Translations under genes and position numbers: made by a program
Shown: piece by piece, positions 11,498 through 22,200 of the stretch
How the letters are laid out: each line of letters begins with the position of its first letter
Numbering within the stretch: position 1 is the first letter of the stretch
Assembly (NCBI GenBank): GCA_030867875.1
Contig: JAOWCC010000577.1
Coordinates: 78,225,740-78,289,739, forward strand
Length of the DNA: 64,000 nt
DNA from: Actinernus sp. WN-2022
Lineage: Eukaryota > Cnidaria > Anthozoa > Actiniaria > Actinernidae
Direction of reading: 5' to 3'
The notes under the pieces: generated by a model
What the model saw: the letters and a program-made list of their open reading frames with translations, nothing else
Databases searched by the model: none
What the model was told of the DNA's origin: nothing

Positions 11498-11659
11498 TCT
11501 CCTAGTATCATTCTGTTGTTCGATATGTTTCATTGAAAAGCTAATAAGACTGAATTCTGCTTCTTTCATTCTCAAAATACTAAGCTGTAATTATTAACAC
11601 ATTTATCTTCTGTAAACTGTATTATGTAATATATTAATAAGCTTTGGTAGATTTAGTAT

Positions 11660-11704
11660 TTGTGTGTGCGTGTGCTTGCGTGCGTGTGTGTGTGTGTATG
11701 TATT
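11660..11704. repeat. GT-rich microsatellite in the LINE 3' UTR
   Basis: Alternating TGTGTGCGTGTGC...GTGTGTGTGTAT, about 45 bp. Confidence 0.7.
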
Positions 11705-11935
11705 TGAGTACCTCCGACCTAGTATTGTAAATTACTGCATGTAACTGGATTCCTGGCATTTTTAGCTTTTCTGGTTATTTCGGGAACCCAGTGCCCTTTA
11801 AATATTTAAATTTATGATTGTAATAATTATATTTTTCTTATTGTGGGTACAATAAATCGTTGTTGTTGTTGTTGCCTGTAAAATTCAGTTTCGCCAACCG
11901 TCGATCAAACGCGGACTCTTGTCTCAAACAAAATA

Positions 11936-12912
11936 GTGTGTTCACATTAGGATGTTTCGGAGTCACTCACAATTAACAGACGTTCACACTCACTCAAGGA
12001 ATGCCCGTTGGCATTGGTTACGGCGCCATAGAGGATAGCTCGGAGGTGTTTAGCTGCGATTTCCAAGTCAACTATTTTGAGGGTTAGAAACAGCAATGTA
12101 AATATTCTGGCCAATGATAGCCAATGAGCGCTCGAAGATATTTTAATCCCGGAAACTCATTTGACATGTGTACCTAAATTGGAAACGTGATTCTTCGTAC
12201 TCTCCCTTCCCGTACCTATTATCTTCTGCATTTTCGCTTTGACTGATATAGCTTTCGATGGATTCAGACTGGGACATGAACGTTCAACGTAATCAACAGA
12301 ATTGGTACAGCCTTCCTCAATCCGATTGCACTGTTCACGTGAATACGGCACGTGATCGCCATGCGTCAACCATCTCGTATCGTTTCGTCTGAGTTCTGGA
12401 CCAACAATTATTCCACAAATAAAGTCAAAAGTCGCTATCAAAACACGAAATTTCTTCTTCCACATCGAGTCGTCAAAATGGCTGTTTAAACGTTGGTTAA
12501 ACCAGAACTGTGGCCTTGGTAGAACCCAAGCTTGTCGACCAGTGGGCTGATTCAGTTGAATTCGCTGATCAAGCCAGTGCCGTAAGTCTGCGTCTTCTAC
12601 GGCGCATCAAAACAAGTAGCGTTCTCAGCCTGCTCCTTACACGGTTCACTTGAGCTCGAACACGCTCTTATAATTGGTTTATGAACTGAGCCATGGAAAA
12701 CAAAGCGAAAAAACGAAGAAATCGTACGCGATTCATGATGATAGCGGAAGCAAATCACGACTGAACAAGCCCGCGCTTTAGTTGTTTACATCGAATGAGC
12801 GAATGAACGGGAAGTATGATTGACATATTTTTGCATCGTATTTCACGTGCATGTTTAATGTGAACGCTTGCTAATTGTAAGTAACTCCCTATTAGTGCTA
12901 GTCGTGAGTGAC
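11936..12912 (-). mobile_element. PIF/Harbinger DNA transposon relic
   Basis: Near 11961-11990 GAGTCACTCAC and CAATTAACAGACGTTCACA appear; near 12860-12912 the inverted forms TGTGAACGCTTGCTAATTG and GTGAGTGACTC appear. These look like eroded terminal inverted repeats about 1 kb apart. The interior carries the transposase N-terminus described separately. The catalytic DDE part has been lost, so this is a deleted, immobile copy. Confidence 0.5.
12333..12606 (-). pseudogene. Harbinger transposase, N-terminal fragment
   Basis: The minus strand reads RQAWVLPRPQFWFNQRLNSH, then MWKKKFRVLIATFDFICGIV-like text and PELRRNDTRWLTHGDHVPYS. R-x-W...W-F-N, FRV...TFDFIC and L-x-R-x-D-T-R-W are the recurrent N-terminal signatures of PIF/Harbinger nucleases. 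The frame is open from about 12606 and loses homology near 12333; what follows to 12157 is out of family. Confidence 0.65.
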
Positions 12913-12927
12913 TCGAACCGCCGGTCT

Positions 12928-13618
12928 CTGGACAGCGTGTGGACGGGAGATGAACATACAAAATGTTTACGCTTTCAAACGAGAACGTATTCGTGTGTAC
13001 CCGATTGGAAGCCGGCCTGCTCATTATCAGATGTGTCTGGTCATAGTTTAAATGTCGGAAAACAATGATCAGACTTGGAAAATACACGTATAAAAGTTTT
13101 ATTGAATTGGCCCATCCGCGCGCAAGTATTTGTGTAGACTGCGCATGTCCGTGACGTAGCTAATGTGCGTACTGTTTTTAAACTCGGCTTCGCCTCGTGA
13201 TTGTAAACCTGATAAAACACTGCCGTTCGTTTAGTAAACACTGCTTTAAAAAACTGATTGACCTCTTTGCCGATAACGCGGTCATGTGAAAAATATGCGA
13301 TGCCGAGGGTTAAAACATTTAGGTTCAATGAAGTATTGCATTACAACGCTTCATTAGTCATTGTTTTGCCCCCTCGGCATCCCATAAAATTGTTTTTCAA
13401 AATGGCTTCCTTCGGGCAGAGGTCTATTGTGAGCTCAACTTTATGGCTTCCTGTTGCTCATTTGTTTCTATCTCAGACATGCAGAGCAGGGGCGACGCTG
13501 GCTGTAATGACGGAACGTAGTGTGTTTTCTCTCGAAATGTGGTGTTTACTATTTTTTTTATTAGCCTTTCGGTACTTTTCAGAACCAGAGTTTTCTAAAA
13601 AATATGATCAGCAGAGTT
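12928..13618. repeat. Dispersed repeat at the left end of duplication copy A
   Basis: Matches 47700-48580. No host gene recognised. A plus-strand frame from 13258 runs through it only because a LINE inserted downstream happens to be in frame. Confidence 0.6.
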
Positions 13619-15066
13619 CTGTTCACTTATGTAACACTTATGTCTCTACCATAAACCCCGTCATTGTACTTAAAAAAAGAGTAATGTGTATTATAACTTT
13701 TTCTGACTACAATGATCACACTAATCCTCTTTTTAGAGCTCTTGAAATAATTAAACTACCAGACCTCGTGTTTCTTTATAATGCTGTACTTATGTATGAT
13801 TTCAGTACAGGTAATCTGCCTTCTTCTTTTGATAACTTTCTTATACAAGTGAGCAAAAAACAAGTTTTTCCCCCTCGGCATCCCATAAAATTGTATAATA
13901 CTAGATTAGCTTCTAAATCCTCCTATTCTTTACCTTATGCGAGAACTAATTATGGAAAATTTAACATCAGGTTCCAAGGTGCCAAAGTCTGGAATAAAAT
14001 TGATGAGAAAGTAAAATCCTCTAAGAGAAGCACCTTTAAGACGAAACAAACAAGATATTCTAAATTCTTATTGAAATATGCATCTTTATGTCTCTGTTTT
14101 TTCCCCCTTGCAAATTCATCAGTGTAATATTTAGTATTACTATGCCTTAGTTTTATAAATCTATATGTGATGTCATTTATTTATAATTTTTTCCTCTTCT
14201 TATCTGTATTTTATATTTAGTTTTGTGCTTGTCTGCTTTGTGTGTTTATTTGTATCTGCCGTGCACTGCACTTAACAAATCGCACACATTTTGCCATTGT
14301 CTGAACTCGTATTGATCATAGAAATGACGCCATAAAATGTTCAAAACTCAAGTGGAACAACGAGCGTAGCGAGTGTGCGATTTGTTTTTTACAACGACGA
14401 AGCACTTATAGCTTCAAATCAGTGCATAATAAACTGCTTTAGAGTCGAAAAAGGCCATTGAAAGTCAAAACGTAAACACTGCCGAGAGAAAGCTTTCTTA
14501 GACAAATGGCAATTTGGTCTGTAATTGATAGAATGCATGTGAAATCCTTTCTTGCTTTTTTTTCTGGATAAGAAAAGTTATTGTTATATAATTCAAAACT
14601 TCTGAGCTCTGAGAGAACTAGTCTAGTCACAAAGTCGCCGAAACTTTCTCCACTCAAGAGAAAACTCTCATTTTGCCAAATGGTACACTACAAAGAAGTT
14701 TGACTCACCGATTAACTTCTCCTAGTAATAAAGTGCTTGTGAAATCCTCACTTTCTTGTTTTTTTTGGAAGCGAAGTTAACACCATTTGAATTCACAAAC
14801 CTCGCCGTGAAAGCACTTTGCAAAGCTACCACGACTTGCGAGTGACGTCATTTTCATTGTATGTACTATTTTGCACAAAGCGGAGAGCCAATCAGAAAGC
14901 GAGAAAATTGGATGTTGTTGTAAAATAATTATTTTTAGCTGCCTGACTAGTGTAGCCCTATATGGTTAATTCAGGCAGCCTTTACCTCCATTATAGTATT
15001 AAAATTTCTATTACATTTGTAATCTCTAATTTATTTTAAGGTACAAATAAAGCTTGTTGTTGTTCA
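13619..15066 (+). mobile_element. 5'-truncated LINE with a nested insertion; empty site known
   Basis: The LINE 3' region sits between GAGTTCTGTTCA and GTTCAGATCAAACG, whereas copy B reads straight through (GAGTTCCGTTCAGACCAAAC near 48570). GTTCA is a likely target duplication. The coding remnant is at 13640-14060. The element ends AATAAAGCTTGTTGTTGTTC. The 3' part between about 14275 and 14935 looks like a nested element, with AACAAATCGCACAC and GTGTGCGATTTGTT inverted at 14276 and 14373. Confidence 0.75.
13640..14060 (+). pseudogene. LINE ORF2 C-terminus with a 25-bp foreign insert
   Basis: Reads NPVIVLKKRVMCIITFSDYN, then IKLPDLVFLYNAVLMYDF, and after the insert YNTRLASKSSYSLPYARTNY and FQGAKVWNKID. 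It is homologous to the C-terminus of the complete LINE at 11497. At 13870-13894 a 25-bp stretch encoding FPPRHPI breaks the alignment; the same 25 bp occur at 13369-13393. Confidence 0.7.
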
Positions 15067-15476
15067 GATCAAACGAAAAACGGTGTGATTACTTTGTTAC
15101 GCTGGCCATCGAGGAAGATTTAGCTCAGCACCAATTACAACTTGCATACATACTTTCACCTATTTTTTTAATTCTTTTATTGGATCTAATTTTTACATTT
15201 TAAACGCATTCATTTATTCGGTTATCTATAAATGATCCATTTCTGTCAATATAGTTGTAATATATTTAAAAAATATTTTGGATAGATGTTCGGCTACCAA
15301 AATTAGGTGCATCAGTATTTCGTTTAATTTTAAAAAGCGACACAAGCGTAGTGTGAGGATAGCACAAGCAACATACGCAGACGCATGCAGTGCCGTATTT
15401 ATCATTAGCGGTAGTGAACAAGTACCGCTAATGATTACTCAAGTCTACACTAGTGTAAACCGACCTTAAGTGATAC

Positions 15477-17351
15477 CACAGGTTGCCCAAACTTACGATT
15501 TGTATGAGCCGTTTAACCTTGATTGAGGGTGGTTTTTCAATTCTCGATTTTCTCCCTCTTAGAAGAAATTAAAGGTAAGAGTCCTTGATCTCGGCTCCAC
15601 TCAACCTGCCGCCATAAAACGAATAATTTCAAAATCACAGCGATTACAGTTCTCCAATAAATTCTCCACATTTTCAATCCTTAAACAACCCATTACCTCA
15701 AAATGATCAGCCACAGTTCCCCAAGTTTGTGCTCAAATTCAAAAAGATACTCGGCGTTCCGCGCCTGTTAACAACGGACGTTTGCCCACAGGATTATGTA
15801 AATTTCATTGATAAGGTTTGTATCCCATGAGAATATTTAAATCTAGCTTTTCGAAAATGTACTGTAATAAAATGAAAAATTTTACCTGGTGTCTATAAAC
15901 TGTCTTGGCTGTGTCTGTACGTCGTTTCTGTGAATTTAGGCCAATTTTCAATCCCTTACACTACATGCTTGGGCTTCCTGTAGGCAAACGTTTGTTGTTA
16001 ACAGGCGCGGAAAGCCGAGTATCTTTTTTGAATTTGAGCACACAAACTTGGCGATCTGTGGTTGATAAATTTTAGGTAATGGGTTGTTTAAGGATTGAAA
16101 ATGTGGGGAATTTATTGGAGAAGTTATCCAGTGGTGAAATCGCTGTGATTTTGAAATTATTCGATTTATTGCAGGTTGAGTGGAGTCAGCCCAACCTCGT
16201 GACCAGGGTCTTCTCGGTCAGATCCAAGATGGCGGCTACTCCGAGAGAAGTTGTTTAAGGATTGAGAATGTGGGGAATTTATTGGAGAAGTTATCCAGTG
16301 GTGAAATCGCTGTGATTTTGAAATTATTCGATTTATTGCAGGTTGAGTGGAGTCAGCCCAACCTCGTGACCAGGGTCTTCTCGGTCAGATCCAAGATGGC
16401 GGCTACTCCGAGAGAAGACCCTGGTAAAGGCTGAATCACGTGACCAAAAATCTCCAGAAATCCTGGAGATTTTAATCACGTGATGTGGGCATCCAATATG
16501 GCGGCCAAGCTAAATATGGAAATGTTAACACGTGCCTACAAACCATAGGTATCCCAATCCGGAGTGAGCGAGATGCGATTAACGGTATTTCCACGCGGCG
16601 AACGACGAAGTAAAAACAGGTCTACTAAACAGTTCGAAATGGAGTTTACTTGGATAAAGAAACAGTGGAAGAGTATCACAAAGCTACCAGGATGTATCTA
16701 AGCTAGAAGAGAATCCTAACAAGCCTTTCAGTTTCCGTTAGCGGTGAAGCGAAGCGATCGATAGCACATGTTCAGGTTTAACGGCTTCTCCTGGCTTTCC
16801 CACTGATGAACCTTACCTGAAAACTACCCAGTAATGCACTTCATATATTGCTCTACCTACACAACGTGTTTTAAGGTTATTTAAAATCGTTTTATTGATC
16901 AAATTTGAGCAATCGAATCTATATACAAATTCATCTCTCTGGACTCAGTCCGTTTGGCCAATAAAAAGCATCGTTAGAACAATCCTTGTGTCATAATCGA
17001 AGATCCAATCAGAATACGTGACAGTTCAGGGTTTACCAGGGCCTTCTCCCGGAGTAGTCGCCATCTTGGATCTGGCCGAGAAGACCCTGGTCACGAGGTT
17101 GGAGTCAGCCGAGATCAAGGACTCCTACCTTTAATTTCTTCAGAGGGAGAAAATCGAGAATTCAAAAACCACCCTAAGTCAAGGTTAAACGGCCCGAGAA
17201 TCGCCATGGACACGAAAGGTAATGACTACAAGGGAAAGCGAAGGGTTTGAAACATTTTATTAGAGGTAAGAGCATTACAACGATAATAGTGAAATTTCCA
17301 TACATACTTTGTAATCGCTCATATACAAATCGTAAACTTGGGCAACCTGTG
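15477..17351. mobile_element. 1.9-kb DNA element, CACAGGTTGCCC ends, 7-bp target duplication
   Basis: Ends are CACAGGTTGCCCAAACTTAC and its inverse (17318-17351). GTGATAC occurs directly outside both ends (15470-15476 and 17352-17358). Copy B has the uninterrupted site AAGTGATACGTACG near 50031. The interior has no transposase; it holds a second set of inverted repeats, two 167-bp tandem copies, and a palindrome around CCAGGGTCTTCTC...GAGAAGACCCTGG. It is a non-autonomous element. Confidence 0.8.
16083..16416. repeat. Two tandem copies of a 167-bp repeat inside the CACAGG element
   Basis: GTTGTTTAAGGATTG begins at 16083 and again at 16250. The copies differ by few bases and each contains AAGATGGCGGCTACTCC. 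An inverted relative of the first part lies at 15640-15700. Confidence 0.8.
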
Positions 17352-17599
17352 GTGATACGTGCATGGGGGTAAATTTGAAGGTTTTTTTTATGTTCTGTCC
17401 TAATTTTAAATGATTTCCGTCATAACATGGACCTTATTCATAAAAAAAAAACATCAAAGCGAGGCTAGTTGTCCTAGTTGTCCCAGAATATAATAATGCG
17501 GAATATAACGTCAATTTCCTATGACACAAACTAACATAATAGTGCGGTCAATAGCTATGTGTGGCCATGGTATTGGTATTACGTACAAATAAAAACTAA

Positions 17600-17890
17600 T
17601 TAATTTTCTATTTGTAATTAACTTATTATCATAGTCGACCCCTTGGGACGTTCATACTCCTTTTTAACCACTCCTTGGACATGCCACACCACGTGACGTC
17701 GCACTTTCAGCGGCCCTAGTTTCCTAGCTGCTTTTCTGTTTCCTTGTATGATTGTAACACATTCTGTACGTCCCAATAAAACGTTGCTGACTTCCGTGCG
17801 GCCCCCTCCAGTAGTGTCATTATCATTAATAAAATAATGTAAAATAGAAATGTTTTCTATTCGGCTGAGCGAAGCGAAAGAGAATAGAAC
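17600..17890. mobile_element. Block present only in duplication copy A (unclassified)
   Basis: Copy B passes from AATAAAAACTAACTCAATT directly, without these 290 bp. The block contains CCCAATAAAACG (a possible polyadenylation signal) and a small dyad, TTCTATTC...GAATAGAA, at its right end. A solo LTR is possible, but clean TG...CA ends are not evident. Confidence 0.35.
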
Positions 17891-18059
17891 TCAATTTATT
17901 TTTTAACAACAATAAACATTGGACAATGTAAGCGACTTCGGCTTTTACAACAAACTTTATGCGGTCGCACGCGAATCTTGCATCAGCATTATTGTCCATC
18001 TTCTTATTGGCGATAAAAAAAATAGCCAATCAGAGAGCAACAAAATGAGCAGTTGTTGT

Positions 18060-18905
18060 AAAAAAAGAGCGGGGAACTGGAACCGAGTCAGTAAAACTAA
18101 TTCAATTAATAACTTGTCAAAGTGAGCATTATTTTGCAAAAGAACAGATCAAACTTAGCTTGTCTGGAAAATTTGGTGAACTTTGGTGCTAGAAGCTATC
18201 AAATATGTCAATATTCCCATGCAAACTCTCTTATTTTTAACGTTATCCCTCCAAACCATACATTGATTGTAAAATTTTGGAGGTTTCAAGTAAAAAAAAC
18301 AAACATTTTTCACACTGTTTACATGATAAATGATAGGTACAAATAATTAATTACAAATATTAAAAGACATATAACATAATAAAGGAATATACAAAATAGG
18401 TGTGCAGAGACCAAAGTAACAGAAATGCTTTCGAGTTGGTCACCGCCTATGTTAATAGTAAGGACGATTGAGACATGTATTACGTGAAAGAAGGAAAGAA
18501 AGAGAGAAGGATAGAAGGAAAGAACCGGAGCTATTGAAATTATAACTTAATTACAGTGACGATCTCTTTTCGTATGCTAGGTAGTAGTTCCGATTCCCAC
18601 AGAGTTTTACACGTTTCCACAGTAAGAACCATAGTTATTAAGAAAAACGTGCTCAACCGTCGTTAGCGATATAAATGGCGAGGTAGGAAATCAGTCAAAA
18701 ACCTGTCCTACACCATGGTATTCATGGTAAAAATCTTCCCAAAGAAATTTCAATTTCAATTCAGACAAGATTCACTTGAATCACGTCAAACTTGGCACAC
18801 ATGCTCATTTTAACATGCTCTATCATGTGATGAACTTCATTTTAGAATTAGAGTAATTCTGATAAACTCGGTCCCAGTCCCCTACTCATTTTGTTACCGG
18901 CCAAT
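18060..18905. other. Block present only in duplication copy A, no gene recognised
   Basis: About 845 bp missing from copy B near 50445-50465. It includes a GA-rich simple tract (18485-18530). Whether this is an insertion in A or a deletion in B cannot be decided here. Confidence 0.4.
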
Positions 18906-19090
18906 TGTATTACGTTCGCGTTCTCTTGTGAACGTAAAATTTAGAGTTCTCACGTTGTGTTTTTGAAAGGAATGGTCAAACTGATGTCGGCGACTGCATT
19001 CAATTTCACAGAGTTATTGTATTTTGTTAGTAATTAAGACTATTATTTTGTGCCGCCTCCTAGACGTTGCCGTCGTGGTTGCTAAGGTCC

Positions 19091-19273
19091 CTAATATTCA
19101 TATGTCGCCGCGAACCTCTGCTGTAGATAGCCGCCGCCCGTAACAGGGGGATACTTGTTGGAGCCATCCAAACACTCGACGACTACCTCGTCATCAGGGT
19201 GGACAAAGAATGCAAGTGACCGTCGAGCCTTACGGCGTAGAACTTCCTCTTCAGGAATAAGAACTCGATGTTT
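19091..19273 (-). CDS. Dioxygenase exon 7 (third iron ligand, RxS, stop), copy A
   Basis: It begins after acceptor CTTTTGTAG and ends at TAG. The 60 residues start KHRVLIPEEEVLRRKARRSL (iron ligand His, then the RxS motif) and include FVHPDDE and LDGSNKYPP, ending FAATYEY. I saw no canonical AATAAA in the roughly 150 bases after the stop. The copy at 50634-50816 differs at two residues. Confidence 0.9.
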   Translation of the reverse strand, partial: KHRVLIPEEEVLRRKARRSLAFFVHPDDEVVVECLDGSNKYPPVTGGGYLQQRFAATYEY

Positions 19274-22200
19274 CTACAAAAGGAAAAATAGATCAACCGA
19301 TTTCAGTGTTACGCCATACGGTAATCATTCAACTACCTCTGGGTGTCAGAGACTAGAAGAATGGAAAGGCGAGAGAGAAGCGACACTTAGAAAAAGAAGA
19401 ACCGCTGGTGTTATCCGTTGAGTATCTCACTTCCACTGATGTAATAGATACAGAATGAGGGGCCGTGCTTTATGAGATTGACAAACTCGCTTACGAATTC
19501 TGGAGAGAAAATTCAAGCAAAAGTTTATGTAAATCAGGACGAAATCTGTATCAGATTTACAGATCACTTATCGCTCCGTGATTTACTTAGTTTTTGCTTC
19601 ATGAATTATTAATGAGTTTGACAAAGATAGTTAAAACTCATGAATAATTAATGAAGCAAAAACAAAGGAAATCACGGAGTGAGAAACGACCTTTAAATGT
19701 GATATAGATTTCATCCTAATTTACATAAACTTTAACTTGGATTTTCTCCGCCGAAATAGGTCGTATCGCCAAAATAACTGAATTACATGACTCTATACAT
19801 CTAGACGTTTTTAAGCCGTTTTATCACCGCTGCTCGTTTTGTAAACTATACATAGAGATTGGCCTTTATTTAAACACGATGAATATTAAAGTGCATATAC
19901 ACCCTAGCCAGTTATCTTTGATATCGATTGTACATGAAGTGCATAGTCCAAAGGTAGAATATTTCTTGATTTGGGTGTTGCGTCTACGAGATATGAAGGT
20001 TTATATTTCCAATATGCTAAAGATGTGATGTCATCACCGACATTTGCTGAATTTCTTTGTACTTGTGAATTAAGCTATTTTCTAATTTGAATTTTGTTGT
20101 TGTTGTAAGATCACTTTGGTAAGCTTCAAATATAACTTAGAATTTAAAAATAGGTAATTTGTCTCTACCAGCATGCGTTTGTATAATAAGTGATGTCGGT
20201 GATGACATAACACATTAGCATATTCGAAATATAAACCTTTATATCTCGTAGACGCAACACCAAATCAAGAAATATTCTACCGTTGGACTATCCAGTTCAT
20301 GTACAATCGATATCAAAGATAACTGGCTAGGGCTTATATGCACTTCAAAGCTTGCAGCTTGTGGGGTCGTGTGATTAAAAATACTAAACATTACTTTACA
20401 TTACTAACCATGCACTAAGGAACCCACTGAAACTACTTTACATTAGTACGTGAATAATATACAGTATAGGTATGATAGATATTAAGTATTATAACTATTA
20501 TATATAAACATATTCGTTGAGCATGAAATTTGTTGTCTGTAGGCAGAAGTTATATTAAAATTAAAATCATTAAAGATTGTTACCTTTCCGCAAATACTTT
20601 GGTGCCTACGGTAATGATACTGCTGTCCTTAGATATTATTGCGTTCCATAGTGTTGAACCTCTGTAAGCGACAGAGTTCCACATATATCGAGTATTAAAG
20701 CGTGGTATCACGAACTTATGATGAGCCGGAAGAAAAGGCTCTGGATCGCGCATTTTCATTACTGTGTCGGTATAATTTCTGATTTTGAAATCATGATTAA
20801 AGTTCCGAGCATTTTGTTTCACGACCACGCAATTTGAGGTGTTGGTCGAGTGACGTAAGATCAAGAAAAAGCCATTGTTCACCAGCACCTGTTGTAAGTT
20901 CTATTGTTATGGATTCTTGATATTACATCACACAATGCACGATGTACTCGGCCCATGCTTCTAATAAGTGTACTATGGCCCGGTCGTGAACAGAGCCTGG
21001 TCGCTTTTCGCAAACTTAAACAGGTTGTAGACAATCAAGCATTCAAGAAAACACAAAACGTTTTTCCTCATAATTAGTCTAAATAATATAAGAATTTATA
21101 TGAAGAAAAAAAAGGCGGTTAAGGGCACTTTAAGGGGAAATTGCAGCAAATTAATTACACCAAAACTGCGGAGAAAATAACCTTTTTTTTACCCTTCATC
21201 GCAATTTATTAAGCCCAATAACAAAAGTAAACGGTTCAATTCAAATGTTACCCTGTGAGCATGCGCAGAAGAAACGGCGGTTAGCGTTACTTACAGTCGA
21301 TTTGAGGGTGTCAGAGGTCCACCTCTGCATGAGGTCTCCAATGTTTACGATCACACAGCCAGGGATATATGGGGCAGGTATGTATTCACTATTGACCGGC
21401 AACACCTTAAACAGCAACAAACGGAATCAGTGTAATATTGCTGGACTGCACGTGACATCATCGCCGCCATCTTGGTTGATTTTAACACAATATAAATACA
21501 ATAACCTATTTCTGGCGTCGAAATATGCACTGATATTTCGTCCGCGGACATTACCTGATCCGAGAAGAGAATAGTTCCCGAGAGCGAAGCTCGAGGGAAA
21601 CTGTGAGCTTCGAGGATCAGATAATGTCCGAGGACAAATATCAGGGCATATTTCGATGCTACAATATAGGTTATTGTTATCATCATCTTTCAAATATTTT
21701 CTGTGACGCGCGCTTATACGCTCACAGGGGGTGTATTCGCTGATATTTCCCGCTCGCGGAGAGAAAATATCGGGTCACGTGACGCATTCAACCAATCACG
21801 CGCGGGAGAAAATATTTGATGGGTTATAATGCTCGTTAGTTCCTCTTGTTAGATCAACCAACATGGCTGCCATGTCTTTGTTATCTGAATCTGAAGGGAT
21901 TGACTGCAAACCAGCAACAGTCAGGGATGACAATTTTTGGTGTGAAGAATTAACAGAATCCAATGCTAAAAAACTAAATTATGGCTCATTATCATTGAAT
22001 TCGAGGCCTGAAAAGTTTGCCTTCTGAAACGGACCTCAGTGTGATTTAGTGACGTTATTGATAGACATCAAAGCGAGGCCAGCTGTCCCAGGAAGAGAAG
22101 AATCTACGGTCGATGGCAGTAAAAAAAATATTAATTTCCTTATTACACAAACCAACACAACAGTGCGGTCAGTCACAGAAACTCCCAACATAGGGCCCCT

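Larger units (their letters stand above)
7441..11875 (+). mobile_element. Near full-length non-LTR retrotransposon (LINE), two ORFs
   Basis: A CR1/L2/Jockey-group LINE: a 5' region to about 7579, ORF1 (7580-8347), a 95-bp spacer, ORF2 (8443-11497) with AP endonuclease and reverse transcriptase, then about 375 bp of 3' UTR with a GT-rich tract at 11660-11704, and an end at AATAAATCGTTGTTGTTGTT. There is no RNase H domain. One stop in ORF1 and one frameshift in ORF2 are the only lesions noticed. The 5' boundary is approximate, and no certain target duplication was found. Confidence 0.85.

Noticed and set aside
13258..14127. A 289-codon plus-strand frame taken as one protein
   Set aside because: It joins host repeat sequence to an inserted LINE C-terminus by chance. 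Only about 13640-14060 is LINE coding.
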